DNA of 64,000 nucleotides, taken from assembly GCF_001298735.1 (NCBI RefSeq), contig NZ_CYSP01000002.1, positions 186,001-250,000 on the forward strand. Reading direction: 5' to 3'. A program made the translations under genes and the position numbers. Below, in pieces: positions 25,916 through 36,106 of this stretch. The DNA comes from Propionispora sp. 2/2-37 (GTDB taxonomy: Bacteria; Bacillota; Negativicutes; Propionisporales; Propionisporaceae). Position 1 is the first letter of the stretch, and the number at the start of each line of letters is the position of its first letter. Under the pieces are notes generated by a model. It was not told the DNA's origin, made no database searches, and saw only the letters and a list, made by a program, of their open reading frames with translations.

Positions 25916-26794
25916 TTATTGAGAATCAAAATATAGATAAGGATATTTTTGAACTAAAGCTTTTACCGATTCAGGAGAAATTTCAGCAAAGTCGATAAAT
26001 TCATATTCGTGCTCCTGGCCTTTACGTCCATAAATGTCTAATCCGTTAGTTATACATTGTTTTACATAATCTGCTGAATATGCATTAGTCTTTGATTCAA
26101 CAATTGAATTCATTTTAAGGAGTATTTTATCAACTCCCCCTAAATAAGAGAAATGCCAACCACTATTTCGGATCCGAGGAAATTTGTCTCTTCTATTTCT
26201 TAATTTTTGAGGAGTGGAAAGATTTTTGGCTTTAGTTATAACCGTTCCGTTCCAGCTCCCTTTAGAACGACAATTAACAAAATAGTAAAATAAAGTTTGT
26301 TCTAAGGCAAGAGGAGTTTTATCTAATAATTTCATTCCATGATATCTAAGCATACTTTCCGGAAACTTTAGTACTTGGATGAGATCCAGCTGAAATCTGC
26401 CTCGAGTCTTGAAGGTCACACAGCTTTTATTGTTGTTTAACAAAACTAAGACGTTAGGATCTGGAATTTCATCTATATCTGAGATAAAAACAATATCGTC
26501 AGGATCAATATTCTGTAGACCTCTTACAATACAATTACGTTGGTAATTTTCAAGTTTCCACTCATTGTTCGGATCAAAAGCCGGCATATCATCCACTTTG
26601 ATATAAATTATTTTATTGAGATATTCCATAAATCTATTTTTATTTTTTTCGAAATTAAATTTCTTAGTTTCATTTTTATGAGTTTTATTTGCTTCAACCA
26701 ATACAAAATAGTCAACAACATTGTTCAGTAAATTTATTCTTAATTCCAATAATTCAAATTCGTTAAAGAAGGTAAAGCAATCGTAGACTTTCAT
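25916..26794 (-). CDS. Family 17 glycosyltransferase
   Basis: 292 residues. The N terminus KVYDCFTFFNEFELLELRI, LVEANKTHKNETKKFNFE and the acidic metal-binding segment VFISDIDEIPDP match GT17 (the beta-1,4-mannosyl-glycoprotein N-acetylglucosaminyltransferase family), whose bacterial members sit in LPS and capsule clusters. GWHFSYLGGVDKILLKMNS is also typical. Probably adds a GlcNAc-type residue to the core or O-chain; the acceptor is unknown. AT-rich, like the neighbouring genes to 28.9 kb. Confidence 0.85.
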   Translation of the reverse strand: MKVYDCFTFFNEFELLELRINLLNNVVDYFVLVEANKTHKNETKKFNFEKNKNRFMEYLNKIIYIKVDDMPAFDPNNEWKLENYQRNCIVRGLQNIDPDDIVFISDIDEIPDPNVLVLLNNNKSCVTFKTRGRFQLDLIQVLKFPESMLRYHGMKLLDKTPLALEQTLFYYFVNCRSKGSWNGTVITKAKNLSTPQKLRNRRDKFPRIRNSGWHFSYLGGVDKILLKMNSIVESKTNAYSADYVKQCITNGLDIYGRKGQEHEYEFIDFAEISPESVKALVQKYPYLYFDSQ

Positions 26795-26903
26795 TTAGTA
26801 AACACCATCCACTGCTTTTTTCATTCACTCAACTGCCGATAAGATTACGCCATAATTACGATAATCGGATTCATTTAAAAAGATTTTCTATTCCCCCCAA
26901 TTG

Positions 26904-27921
26904 TCAATATTGTTCTATAAACACTTCCTTAAACTTTTCCATAACGACTCTGGCATTAAATTTTTCGGAATAAGCATCCCAATTTTTACCGACTTCCTTT
27001 TTGAACTCTAATATTACTTTTTTTAAGGTTTTGTAATCAGAATAATATATGCCTTTATCACCCAATATTTCAATATGACTACGTTCTTTTATATAAGGAG
27101 CATCACAGGTAATCACCGGCTTATTACAAATAGAAAATTCGCCACAAGTAAGACCAAAGCTTTCCCCCTGCCGCCTTGCATGAAGCATGGCATCACAAGT
27201 TTGAATAAATTTTCTTTTATATGTTAAATCGGCTTGCCCGGCTAAAAAAATGATGTTATCCATTTTAGTTTTTGGGAACATCATCGGACTTACAATTTTA
27301 TTCAACCATTTGTTACGAAAGAAGCATTTCTCTTGCAAAAAATGCTCAGTATTCATAAATAAAAAATAAATATCTTTTCGTTTTTCAGCTATTTCATAAA
27401 TTAACCGTTTAACAAAAGGAAGATCAAAAGTATCTTTACCACCGTACCGTCCAAAGACAATGGCACGTTCCGGTATTCCCAGTCGAAAACGTAAATCACC
27501 ATCTACTTCGGGAAGTTGTATCATATGTGGTACATATGGGCTTCTTCCCTCTGTCATCTCTTGGCTTAGCCACTCAGAAACATAAGCATATACATCACCA
27601 TGAAAATCGCGATGCTTAAATACTGCATGAATGCAGCTCTTTATACAATTAAGGACTACACCATCATTTTTTCTTAATTGCATAAAAGATATCTATTTTT
27701 TCATCCTTTGCATATTGCTGCAGTTCTATCAAATTATCATAATAAATCACTTTAAATCGTTTTGCGAATTTTTCAACCACCATAGGATGATGATTTCCAA
27801 CTCGTCTTGTCGCCACAACAGACTCATTATTTAAATACACTTCATTAAAATGAGCATAATCATATAACGCTATTTCAGTCCCCCGTAATGATAATTGATT
27901 GGAATGAAATAGAATTTTCAT
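26904..27921 (-). pseudogene. GT-B glycosyltransferase interrupted by a frameshift
   Basis: Two overlapping frames encode one protein. The first part (27921-27664, 85 residues: MKILFHSNQLSLRGTEIALY, then KIDIFYAIKKK-stop) gives the N-terminal domain. The second (27683-26904: KNDGVVLNCIKSCIHAVFKH, DVYAYVSEWLSQ, FGRYGGKDTFDLPFVKRLIY) continues it in the next frame up to the donor domain (RRQGESFGLTCGEFSICNKP). The break is in a run of six A at about 27665-27670; removing one A restores DIFYAIKKNDGVVLN. Both halves otherwise look intact, so the shift is recent, a slippage-based switch, or a sequencing error. Confidence 0.8.
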
Positions 27922-28028
27922 TATTGTGCCTCCCTAAAAGAGCAAACAAATTACTCCGTCGAGCTATAAGCTTGTTCAATTTAATAATATAAAGCCGATA
28001 TTTTTTCGGAATAGTCTTGCAAATTAAT

Positions 28029-28928
28029 CTATCTATCATACCGATTAAAATATTTCTTTATTAAAACATGATAGTCTAATGGATATATTTTTTTAGCCAT
28101 TTTTAGGCTTTGAAGAAAATATCCTGTTCTTATGCTCTTGACATTGCTAAAGCTCACTTCTGTAGACATATGTTCCTTATGGAAAATATGGGTTATATGG
28201 ACAAATTTTTTTGCCAAACCTACTTTATGAGTCAATGTAGTAAGAATTTCCTCTTCAAAGTACAGAAACGTTTCAGGAAAAAGATAAGGGTAATATTTAA
28301 AGTAATCCCTGGTAAGCATAAAGCATGCTCCGTGTAACACCATACCTAGAGAGGTAACAGTAGTAAGAGCTAGCTCATTATGCTTGATTTTGGGTTTTCT
28401 TATCTTTCTAAATACATTAATTTTCCTTAATATTCGATAATAACTAGTTTGTTTAAATTGTACCTTTATAATTCTGCGTGTATAATGCCAATTCTGCCGC
28501 CTTTTACTCCTAATTACATCGTATTTTGCAGGGTTTTGCTCATAACCATCGGCGGTTATAATGCGCGGGCCCAATACGCCTACCCCCGGCTCATAAGCTT
28601 CCATCAAAGCGGTTATCATGCGGGGATCCCTAAATAAAGTGTCATTATTCACAAGTAGCACAAAGCTACACCCCAAAATAACCGTTGCGTAGCGAATACC
28701 CAGGTTGTTTCCCCTGGCAAAACCTCCATTTTGCTCACTAAAAACTAAATGAATGCCCTCGCAATTTCTATACTTTTCTTCAAGCCGTTCTCTTGAGTCA
28801 TTAGTCGACCCGTTATCTACAATAACTATTTCTTTTTCTGGATATTGATCAACAGAAATGCTCTCAACACATTCAATTGTATCATTATAATTAAGGTAAT
28901 TTAATACAATAATCGCGACTTTATCCAT
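28029..28928 (-). CDS. Family 2 glycosyltransferase
   Basis: 299 residues from the ATG at 28928, which follows AGAGGAGG at ideal spacing; a frame to 28943 begins inside that ribosome site. GT-A fold: VAIIVLNYLNYNDTIECVES, IVIVDNGSTNDS, NGGFARGNNLGIRYA and the metal-binding LLVNNDT. This pattern is usual for rhamnosyltransferase-like GT2 enzymes, and dTDP-rhamnose is made in this window, so rhamnose is a reasonable guess for the donor. The C terminus is rich in basic residues, which may bind membrane. Confidence 0.87.
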   Translation of the reverse strand: MDKVAIIVLNYLNYNDTIECVESISVDQYPEKEIVIVDNGSTNDSRERLEEKYRNCEGIHLVFSEQNGGFARGNNLGIRYATVILGCSFVLLVNNDTLFRDPRMITALMEAYEPGVGVLGPRIITADGYEQNPAKYDVIRSKRRQNWHYTRRIIKVQFKQTSYYRILRKINVFRKIRKPKIKHNELALTTVTSLGMVLHGACFMLTRDYFKYYPYLFPETFLYFEEEILTTLTHKVGLAKKFVHITHIFHKEHMSTEVSFSNVKSIRTGYFLQSLKMAKKIYPLDYHVLIKKYFNRYDR

Positions 28929-29022
28929 AATGCCTCCTCTCATTGAGTCAGCTAGATTCGAACTAGATGCCAGACCAGCAGAATCATATATTCACTACTC
29001 CCAAATTATCTTCCCTATTGCT

Positions 29023-30111
29023 CTAATCGACAATAGCTTGATACAGTATATCATGATAAATTTTCCGGGTATTTACCACCATATTGTTAATATTATATTG
29101 CTTTGCCCGCTCTATTCCGCCTTCTTTTAATTTAGTTGCCAATTTGCCATCGTTCAATATCTTTGCCACAGCTTCCGATAACTTTGCAGGAGTCTCAGGA
29201 GGGATAAGCAAGCCACTTTTGTCGTCAAGTATGATTTCCGCAGTCCCCCCCGTGTTAGTTGCCACAACAGGTGTACCTGCAGCCATGGCTTCCACTGTCA
29301 CTAAACCAAATGGTTCATTCTGCGATGCCATCACAAAAACATCCAGATCTTTCATGACTTCCGGAATATCACTGCGTTTACCTAAAAAATGCACATCACG
29401 ATTCATTTCTTTCAATTGCGAAATATATTCGCCGCCCCCAACAACGACGAAAACTGTATTGGGATGCTTAGATAATATTTCCGGAATACTTTGAAGGAAA
29501 GTTTCATGCCCTTTGCTCGGGTGAACGCGGCCTACCATACCAACGATTTTTGTCGCAGCGGGGAGATTCAATTCTCTCCGCAATGTGCCCGTCTCTGCTT
29601 CAGAAAACTTGTCTATATCTATTCCATTATGAATCACGGTTATCTTTTCGGGAGGAAAGACCGAAATTCTATTTCCTACAATATGAGATACAGCAATAAC
29701 CTGATCGATTTTTTTATATAACCAGCGATGTAGAATACTGTCTTTTAATGGACTTAGTATATGCCTGGTTATGACAATTTTTACCCTAGGGTAAAAAAAC
29801 TTAGCCAAACTTGCTAGCCAATAATCCCGCCCGTTATGCGCATGAATAATGCCAATAGAGTTTTCTTTGCAGTAGTTGGCTATTGCCCAGGCACTCTTTA
29901 TATCAATGGCTCCCTTAAGTGGTAAATTGAAAACCGGAATATGATCTTCTCTTGCCTTTTGGTCAATAGCGCTGCCGGAACGACAGACCAATACCACGTC
30001 ATCTCCTAGTGACATCAAATGCCTGCATAGCAAAAGGACATGCACTTCGCCGCCGCCCCAGATTTTCATAGAGTTCATCTGCAGCACTCTTATTGATTTA
30101 GTCCGTCCCAC
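29023..30111 (-). CDS. Family 4 glycosyltransferase
   Basis: 362 residues. N-terminal domain IRVLQMNSMKIWGGGEVHVL and IIHAHNGRDYWLASLAKF; donor domain VGMVGRVHPSKGHETFLQSI, FVVVGGGEYISQL, VMKDLDVFVMASQNEPFGLV then TVEAMAAGTPVVATNTGG with an intact E-x7-E. The sequence resembles LPS-core GT4 enzymes. It is followed in the order of transcription by the GT2 gene (94-base gap) and preceded by a family 9 transferase. Specificity unknown. Confidence 0.88.
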   Translation of the reverse strand: MGRTKSIRVLQMNSMKIWGGGEVHVLLLCRHLMSLGDDVVLVCRSGSAIDQKAREDHIPVFNLPLKGAIDIKSAWAIANYCKENSIGIIHAHNGRDYWLASLAKFFYPRVKIVITRHILSPLKDSILHRWLYKKIDQVIAVSHIVGNRISVFPPEKITVIHNGIDIDKFSEAETGTLRRELNLPAATKIVGMVGRVHPSKGHETFLQSIPEILSKHPNTVFVVVGGGEYISQLKEMNRDVHFLGKRSDIPEVMKDLDVFVMASQNEPFGLVTVEAMAAGTPVVATNTGGTAEIILDDKSGLLIPPETPAKLSEAVAKILNDGKLATKLKEGGIERAKQYNINNMVVNTRKIYHDILYQAIVD

Positions 30112-30177
30112 GAATATTCCTCCTATTTTTTATTCGTTTAACATCCCTGTATACAAACGGACACTTCGCACCATTCT

Positions 30178-31191
30178 CTATTTGAAACTCGATATTTCAC
30201 TAAGCGCTGCGCTTGTGGCTTCTAACACCTGTTCGACACCGATATCTTGTATGACATTTCCACTTTGCGGCCTCACCGCCCATTCCGGGTGTTGATAGGG
30301 ACCAATTCTTTTGTAATTCGTAGGGCCGACAAGCATGACCGTTCTCCGGCCTGTAGCCAGCGCCGCATGCATTAAACCGGTGTCGCCGCCCACCACGATC
30401 GAAGACAAAGATGCCAGACCAACGGAGGTAACAAAGTCAGCCTGACCGGCCGCAACAGGATACTGGGCGGCTACAGTGTTTAATTTGTCCCTCTCCGACG
30501 GTCCTCCCCCAAAAACTACTTGCAATCCACGTTCTTTCCAATAATCCGCAAGAGCCACATAACGTTCCAGCGGCCATATTTTACCGGTTACACCGTTACC
30601 GGTAAAGGGTTGAATAAATAACGTAGGCTCTTGAAGGGAAAGCCCCCAATGTTGGAACAGCTTTTTGGCCTTGTCCATATGTTCACGTGGTACAACATAT
30701 TGATTCTTAATCGGTAGCCGGGTCAGCCCGCCTTTTTCCAGCAGCATTAAATGTTGATCAATAAGGTGAACATTATCTAACTCTCTTATAAAATAATTGG
30801 TGTAAAACCACTGTCGCAATGGTTTTCTAGTTTTAATCGATCCCCAGCGATGTTTTATTCCACTAAGCCATAGAAAGAAAGCCTGTTCTCCATGCCCGAC
30901 AAAATCAATGGCTAATTGATAATTATTCCGTTGAATCGTGTGATACAAATCAGAACTCATTGCCCATAGCTTGGCTATATTTTTTGACGCAAGATCTTTC
31001 TTTTTAATAATCAAAATTTCATCAAGATTAGGAAACCCTTTTAGAACCTCAGCATAATTATCCTTAACCAAAAAACTGATTTTGCTGTTGGGGAAATTAG
31101 CCTTAAGCATATAAAAAGCAGGAAGAGTGAAAATAATATCACCGATAGCTCCCCGTCTGATCATTAAGATGTTTTGTATATGATCTTTCAC
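30178..31191 (-). CDS. Family 9 glycosyltransferase (heptosyltransferase-like)
   Basis: 337 residues. ILMIRRGAIGDIIFTLPAFY at the N terminus, FIQPFTGNGVTGKIWPLERY and the donor-binding VGGDTGLMHAALATGRRTVM then LVGPTNYKRIGPYQ are the ADP-heptose:LPS heptosyltransferase family motifs. A second member is encoded at 37108-38145, and rfaE1/rfaE2 for the ADP-heptose precursor lie at 38.3-39.7 kb. It probably adds a heptose to the inner core. Confidence 0.88.
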   Translation of the reverse strand: MKDHIQNILMIRRGAIGDIIFTLPAFYMLKANFPNSKISFLVKDNYAEVLKGFPNLDEILIIKKKDLASKNIAKLWAMSSDLYHTIQRNNYQLAIDFVGHGEQAFFLWLSGIKHRWGSIKTRKPLRQWFYTNYFIRELDNVHLIDQHLMLLEKGGLTRLPIKNQYVVPREHMDKAKKLFQHWGLSLQEPTLFIQPFTGNGVTGKIWPLERYVALADYWKERGLQVVFGGGPSERDKLNTVAAQYPVAAGQADFVTSVGLASLSSIVVGGDTGLMHAALATGRRTVMLVGPTNYKRIGPYQHPEWAVRPQSGNVIQDIGVEQVLEATSAALSEISSFK

Positions 31192-31336
31192 AATAAATAT
31201 CCCCTTATGTTAAGCATTCTGAAGCACATATTACATCCAGTTTTTTTTATTGTCAAGCTAATTCGCATTGGTTATCAGGAAAACTTTTCTAGAAAAAATC
31301 GGCACTATTATATGTTAAATAACCAAAATAAAGATT

Positions 31337-32374
31337 CTATTTTAACCGGTAATACTCACAATACCAATCAGCAAATTTTTGAAGCCCCTCTTCAATCGTC
31401 GTGGTAGGCCTAAAACCTGTGGCCTGGTACAATAAATCGGTCGACGCATAGGTAGCAGGTACATCGCCAGGTTTCATCGGCTCAAATTTCTTATCAAATA
31501 CAACCTCTCTGCCAATGGACCTGCTCAGGCATTTTTCTAGTGTTGTAATAAATACCATCAGTTTTTCCGGCCGGTTGTTTCCAACGTTAAACACTTGATG
31601 CGGTGCCTCATTCTCGCCGCCGGGAGGAGGATTACATAAAAGGTGTTCCATCCCTTTTACAATATCATCAATGTAGGTAAAATCACGATAAAGATCGTTT
31701 GCAAAATCACCGTTATTAAAAATTGTAATCGGTTCACCGGTAAAATATTTCTGTGCGAATCCAAAATAGGCCATATCCGGGCGCCCTAATGGCCCGTACA
31801 CAGTAAAAAAACGAAGGCCGGTAGCCGAAATGTTATAAAGATGACTATAGGTATAGGCCATCAATTCATTCGATTTTTTAGTCGCTGCATAGAGTGAAAC
31901 CGGATGGTCGACAGAATCTTTTTCCGTAAATGGCACTTTTTTATTTGCCCCGTAAACCGAACTGGAGGATGCATAGACAAGGTGTCCTACAGAATGATGC
32001 CGACAGGCCTCAAGAATATTGAAAAAACCCACTATATTACTCTGGATATATGCATCCGGATTCTCTATGGAATACCGTACACCGGCTTGGGCTGCCAGAT
32101 TGACAACAATATCCGGTTTATACTCTGCGAAAATCTTAGTAATCATATCTTTATCAGAAATGTCCCCATGGACGAACACAAATTTCTCAAAAATCTTAAG
32201 TTGATTCAAGCGGGCATATTTGAGATTAACCTCATAGTAGTCATTTATATTATCAATGCCGATTACACGACAGCCTTTTTCCAAAAGGTTACGGGATAGA
32301 AAACAACCAATGAATCCTGCTGCTCCGGTAATAAGGTATGTTTTACTAATATCTAATGATTCGCAGGCTGGCAT
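31337..32374 (-). CDS. UDP-glucuronate 4-epimerase (extended SDR)
   Basis: 345 residues. TYLITGAAGFIGCFLSRNLL (NAD binding), DNINDYYEVNLKYARLNQL, AQAGVRYSIENPDAYIQSNI, YASSSSVYGANKKVPF and the catalytic Y-x3-K in LYAATKKSNELMAY match the CapI/UDP-GlcA 4-epimerase group. It lies directly after the UDP-glucose dehydrogenase gene (21-base gap), so the pair would supply UDP-GlcA and UDP-GalA. A GalA-containing core would add negative charge in place of phosphate. Confidence 0.88.
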   Translation of the reverse strand: MPACESLDISKTYLITGAAGFIGCFLSRNLLEKGCRVIGIDNINDYYEVNLKYARLNQLKIFEKFVFVHGDISDKDMITKIFAEYKPDIVVNLAAQAGVRYSIENPDAYIQSNIVGFFNILEACRHHSVGHLVYASSSSVYGANKKVPFTEKDSVDHPVSLYAATKKSNELMAYTYSHLYNISATGLRFFTVYGPLGRPDMAYFGFAQKYFTGEPITIFNNGDFANDLYRDFTYIDDIVKGMEHLLCNPPPGGENEAPHQVFNVGNNRPEKLMVFITTLEKCLSRSIGREVVFDKKFEPMKPGDVPATYASTDLLYQATGFRPTTTIEEGLQKFADWYCEYYRLK

Positions 32375-32395
32375 GTAGCCCCGCCTCCTTTCACG

Positions 32396-33712
32396 CTATT
32401 TCCTGCCAACAGAGCAATACTCTACTCCTGCATCTTTCATCACATCAATTTCATAAATATTTCTTCCATCATAAACTAAAGGCGTTCTCATATATTTTTT
32501 ATATTCTGCCGGCTTCACAGCCTTTATCTCACCCCACTCGGTGAAAATGAAGCAGACATTCGCCTCGGACAAAGCTTCCTCTGGTTTGTTAACATACCGT
32601 ATAGTTCCCCTGCCGTTTCTCCCTTCCGGGTATTTCCTCTTGAAGTTATTGATACCAACAGGGTCATATGCGTAAATTTCGGCTCCCTGTTCCAATAATA
32701 ACGGTACATTTTCTAAAGACGGAGCTTCCCGCAAATCGTCCGTTCCCGGTTTAAAGGTCAGCCCAAGAACAGCTACCTTTAAACCATGAAACGTAATGAG
32801 TCTTCTACTTGCTTTTTTAAACAGTATTGTCTTTTGATCTGTATTGACATCAATAGCGGCTTTTACTGTCCGCAGTTCATAGCCATTTTGCCTTGCCAAA
32901 TACTCCAGTGCTTTAGTATCTTTCGGGAAACAGGAGCCACCATAGCCGATACCGGCATTGAGGAACTTCGCTCCAATGCGCTCATCAAAGCTCATGCCTT
33001 TTGCGACATCCTGAATATCCGCGCCGACCAATTCACAAAGGTTAGCAATATCATTCATGTAAGATATCTTAAGTGCTAAGAAATCATTGGAAGCATACTT
33101 GATCATTTCTGCCGAACGGCGGGTAACAGAAACGATCGGAAGATGAAACGGTTCATATATCTTCATAAGTATATCTTTAGCCCATTTACTCTCCGTACCG
33201 ATGATAATTCTTTTGGCATGCAAAGTATCATACACTGCCGTGCCCTGCGCTAGAAACTCCGGATTGGAAGCTACTTCAACCTTTACGTCATGCACTAGAA
33301 AGTCTTTAATAAATTGCTCGACTTTATCATTCGTCCCTACAGGAACAGTGGATTTTACTACAACAAGGCAGTCTTTTTCAATATTTTCCGCAATTTGCCT
33401 TGCTGCCGTCGCTATATAGGATAGATTGGCAGAACCATCAGGCTGCTCAGGGGTTCCCACACCAATAAAAATAGCATCGGCCTCTTTGTATGCCGAAGCA
33501 TAATCCGTCGTATAATGCAATCTGCCGGCTTCATAATTCTTTCGCATCAATTCTTCGAGACCGACCTCAAAAATAGGAGAAATCCCCTGTTTCATACTTT
33601 GTACTTTATTTTCATCAATATCCACACAGGTGACATGATGACCAACTTCCGCGAAACAAACCCCGGCAACTAAGCCGACATATCCGGTTCCTGCCACTGA
33701 TATCTTATACAT
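32396..33712 (-). CDS. ugd: UDP-glucose 6-dehydrogenase
   Basis: 438 residues. Oxidises UDP-glucose to UDP-glucuronate with two NAD+. N-terminal Rossmann motif ISVAGTGYVGLVAGVCFAEV, FIGVGTPEQPDGSANLSYIA, VVVKSTVPVGTNDKVE and the catalytic cysteine in GIGYGGSCFPKDTKALEYLA; C-terminal domain with LGLTFKPGTDDLREAPS. Length and motifs are normal. It sits upstream of the UDP-GlcA 4-epimerase gene. Confidence 0.95.
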   Translation of the reverse strand: MYKISVAGTGYVGLVAGVCFAEVGHHVTCVDIDENKVQSMKQGISPIFEVGLEELMRKNYEAGRLHYTTDYASAYKEADAIFIGVGTPEQPDGSANLSYIATAARQIAENIEKDCLVVVKSTVPVGTNDKVEQFIKDFLVHDVKVEVASNPEFLAQGTAVYDTLHAKRIIIGTESKWAKDILMKIYEPFHLPIVSVTRRSAEMIKYASNDFLALKISYMNDIANLCELVGADIQDVAKGMSFDERIGAKFLNAGIGYGGSCFPKDTKALEYLARQNGYELRTVKAAIDVNTDQKTILFKKASRRLITFHGLKVAVLGLTFKPGTDDLREAPSLENVPLLLEQGAEIYAYDPVGINNFKRKYPEGRNGRGTIRYVNKPEEALSEANVCFIFTEWGEIKAVKPAEYKKYMRTPLVYDGRNIYEIDVMKDAGVEYCSVGRK

Positions 33713-33735
33713 AGTTACCTTCCCTTTAATTTAAT

Positions 33736-34836
33736 TTATTGCAAATTTTGACTTAACACTGATATTAAACTATACCAAACAACAACCTTTTTTTCTCCTA
33801 TGGCTAAATTATACCACTTGTGTATCCATGCTTGTAGAGAATAGTTATCTTCAACCTTCTTTCTTCCCGCTATAGCGAAAGCTTGGCGGAGTTTACGATC
33901 TATGATAAGATTTCGCAACCTCAACACCCATTCTTCATCCGTAGAAGCCAGATACCCACTGATTCCATCCTGCACCACTTCCGTATTCATGCCAACCGGA
34001 GAGACAACTACCGGGATTCCTAATGCCATATACTGAATGGCCTTAAACGAACATTTCCCCCTGGTCCACTTATCCTCAACCAGCGGCATTACTCCGATAT
34101 CCATACTGAGCATATCTTCAATGTACGTTTCTCTTCTCCACTGCTTATTTACAGTAAAGTCATCCAAAACAAACGGCTTATCACATATTACAAGCAACTT
34201 TAACTGAGGAAATTCCTGTCGAAGTACCCGTAACGGCTTCACAAGCATTTCTAAAAATACTAGGTTTTGCGATGTACCAATCCAACCAATTGTATAATTA
34301 AAGTATTGAGTGTTTTTTAACGCACAATAATTATCCAGATCGATTACAGTTGGAGTTATTTCACAATCAGGACGAAATTGAGTAGCATATTCCCCTAGCA
34401 CCCGGTTACCTGCCAAAACTGTATTAGCATGCTTCAGCATAAACGCCAGAGCTTGAATTTTACTTTTCCTTTTTTTCTTAATTTCTGAGAAAGAAGCATA
34501 TATAGCATCATCAAAGTCAAAAAGGAAGGGAATATTACGAAATTTAATCAGCCTAATAATAAATTGAGGAAGAATAGTTTTTTGGATAAATACACTGTCC
34601 GCATATCTAATAACATAATAGCATATGAGATAATAAAATTTAACCAAATTCAATGCATGTACCAAGCCACGCAATATTTTCGGATAATGTCTTACCGCGG
34701 GCTTTTGCGGTGTAGTAAGCATTTCATATACAAAGTCCTGCTTCGACTCATGTATTTTATTAAGAAATTGTACGACCCTATAGTACGTACTTGGTTTATT
34801 AACTCCGCCAAATACAATAAACAACACTTTTTTCAT
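33736..34836 (-). CDS. Glycosyltransferase of GT4 type
   Basis: 366 residues with a GT-B fold. LFIVFGGVNKPSTYYRVVQF, PFLFDFDDAIYASFSEIKKK, YTIGWIGTSQNLVFLEMLVK and the donor-site region TRGKCSFKAIQYMALGIPVV then VSPVGMNTEVVQDG resemble GT4 enzymes of the type that process lipid-linked or core sugars. A hydrophobic patch (LVKFYYLICYYVIRYADSVF) is probably part of the membrane-facing acceptor domain. Divergent from the plus-strand gene at 34945, with a 108-base shared upstream region. Confidence 0.8.
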   Translation of the reverse strand: MKKVLFIVFGGVNKPSTYYRVVQFLNKIHESKQDFVYEMLTTPQKPAVRHYPKILRGLVHALNLVKFYYLICYYVIRYADSVFIQKTILPQFIIRLIKFRNIPFLFDFDDAIYASFSEIKKKRKSKIQALAFMLKHANTVLAGNRVLGEYATQFRPDCEITPTVIDLDNYCALKNTQYFNYTIGWIGTSQNLVFLEMLVKPLRVLRQEFPQLKLLVICDKPFVLDDFTVNKQWRRETYIEDMLSMDIGVMPLVEDKWTRGKCSFKAIQYMALGIPVVVSPVGMNTEVVQDGISGYLASTDEEWVLRLRNLIIDRKLRQAFAIAGRKKVEDNYSLQAWIHKWYNLAIGEKKVVVWYSLISVLSQNLQ

Positions 34837-34944
34837 AAGCAGGTTCTACCCCCGTTTTATTTTTTGCTACATACACATTTATGATATACATTCTCTAACG
34901 TTCTATGTTAATATGTTTTTGTCACCCTATATTGGAGGTTTATT

Positions 34945-36096
34945 ATGCATATCTGTATGATCGTAACTAGTTATAAAGAACCGGGAAGAACCCATACCGG
35001 CGCAGAACTGCAGGCTGATACCCAGCTTCACGCCTTGCAAGATTTGGGACATTCTATTACGGTTATCGCAAAAAAGAAGGTAAAAGAAAGCAAGTTTCAT
35101 GAAGAAATAGACGGCGTGAACGTCTATCGGGTATGGCCTACTGGATTTCGCAGTATCATTACGGCTTTCCTGTTGTGGCGAAACAAGGAACACTTCGATA
35201 TCGTTCATCTACATGGCCAGCATGTATTTACTGCAGTAGCCGCTTTTATCTGCAGGCTGTTAAACATTCCTTCAGTAATGAAAATCACGATTGGCGGTCA
35301 AGTCTTCTCTCCTACTTCTTTGGACAGGATTTTGCCTAAGAGTTTCATTCCTTTTCGAAGGTTCATCAATTTGCTTTCCCGTCAGGCATCCGCCTATATT
35401 ACCATTAGTAAAGAAATTGCGGACGAGCTTATTCACTGCAAATTTTTACCGGAAAGAATTCATTCCATCACCAACGGTGTAGATATGAAAAGATTTCACC
35501 CTGTTTTAGCGGAGGAACGGCATGCACTTCGAAAAAAACTGGACTTGCCTGAAGATCAATTAATTGCACTATTTTGTAGCCGTCTGATTCATCGGAAGGG
35601 ATTTGATCTGCTCGTCAACGCCTGGCCAAAGATATGGGAGAAACATAAAGACCTTCATCTTGCAATAGTCGGCGATGGCAGTGCGGAAGCACAGTCCCAT
35701 ATTCAGGCATTAATGGAACGTACTTCGCCTACTGCCATCACTGTTTTTGGTCAGGTTCCCGATTCCGCGCCGTATATGCAAGCGGCCGATATTTTTTTGT
35801 TTCCCTCACGGAAAGAAGGCTTGCCCAATGCACTCATAGAAGCCATGTCCTGCGGCTGCGCCTGTATCGCTTCCGACATCGGCGGAAATACCGATCTCAT
35901 ATCTCCTGAAAAAGCAGGCTTGCTGTTTACCAGCGGCGACTATCACGATTTTAGCCATAAGCTGACCGAGTTATTAGACAACAGGGATGAAATCGGCAAA
36001 CTTGGTGCAACAGCCAGCACTTATATGAAAAATCATTACGATATTCAGGTAATTGCCGCAAAGCTTGATCAGTTATATCAACATATCTCTAACTGA
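34945..36096 (+). CDS. Family 4 glycosyltransferase (only plus-strand gene)
   Basis: 383 residues. HICMIVTSYKEPGRTHTGAE, FDIVHLHGQHVFTAVAAFIC, ITNGVDMKRFHPVLAEE, ALFCSRLIHRKGFDLLVNAW, LAIVGDGSAEAQSHI and FLFPSRKEGLPNALIEAMSC with an intact E-x7-E. Start with TTGGAGG upstream. It is the only gene on the plus strand, back-to-back with the GT gene at 33736-34836 and only 10 bases from the convergent GT2 gene at 36107. The orientation suggests that it was inserted or inverted separately from its neighbours, yet its base composition matches them. Confidence 0.9.
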   Translation: MHICMIVTSYKEPGRTHTGAELQADTQLHALQDLGHSITVIAKKKVKESKFHEEIDGVNVYRVWPTGFRSIITAFLLWRNKEHFDIVHLHGQHVFTAVAAFICRLLNIPSVMKITIGGQVFSPTSLDRILPKSFIPFRRFINLLSRQASAYITISKEIADELIHCKFLPERIHSITNGVDMKRFHPVLAEERHALRKKLDLPEDQLIALFCSRLIHRKGFDLLVNAWPKIWEKHKDLHLAIVGDGSAEAQSHIQALMERTSPTAITVFGQVPDSAPYMQAADIFLFPSRKEGLPNALIEAMSCGCACIASDIGGNTDLISPEKAGLLFTSGDYHDFSHKLTELLDNRDEIGKLGATASTYMKNHYDIQVIAAKLDQLYQHISN

Positions 36097-36106
36097 AAAT
36101 AGCTAC

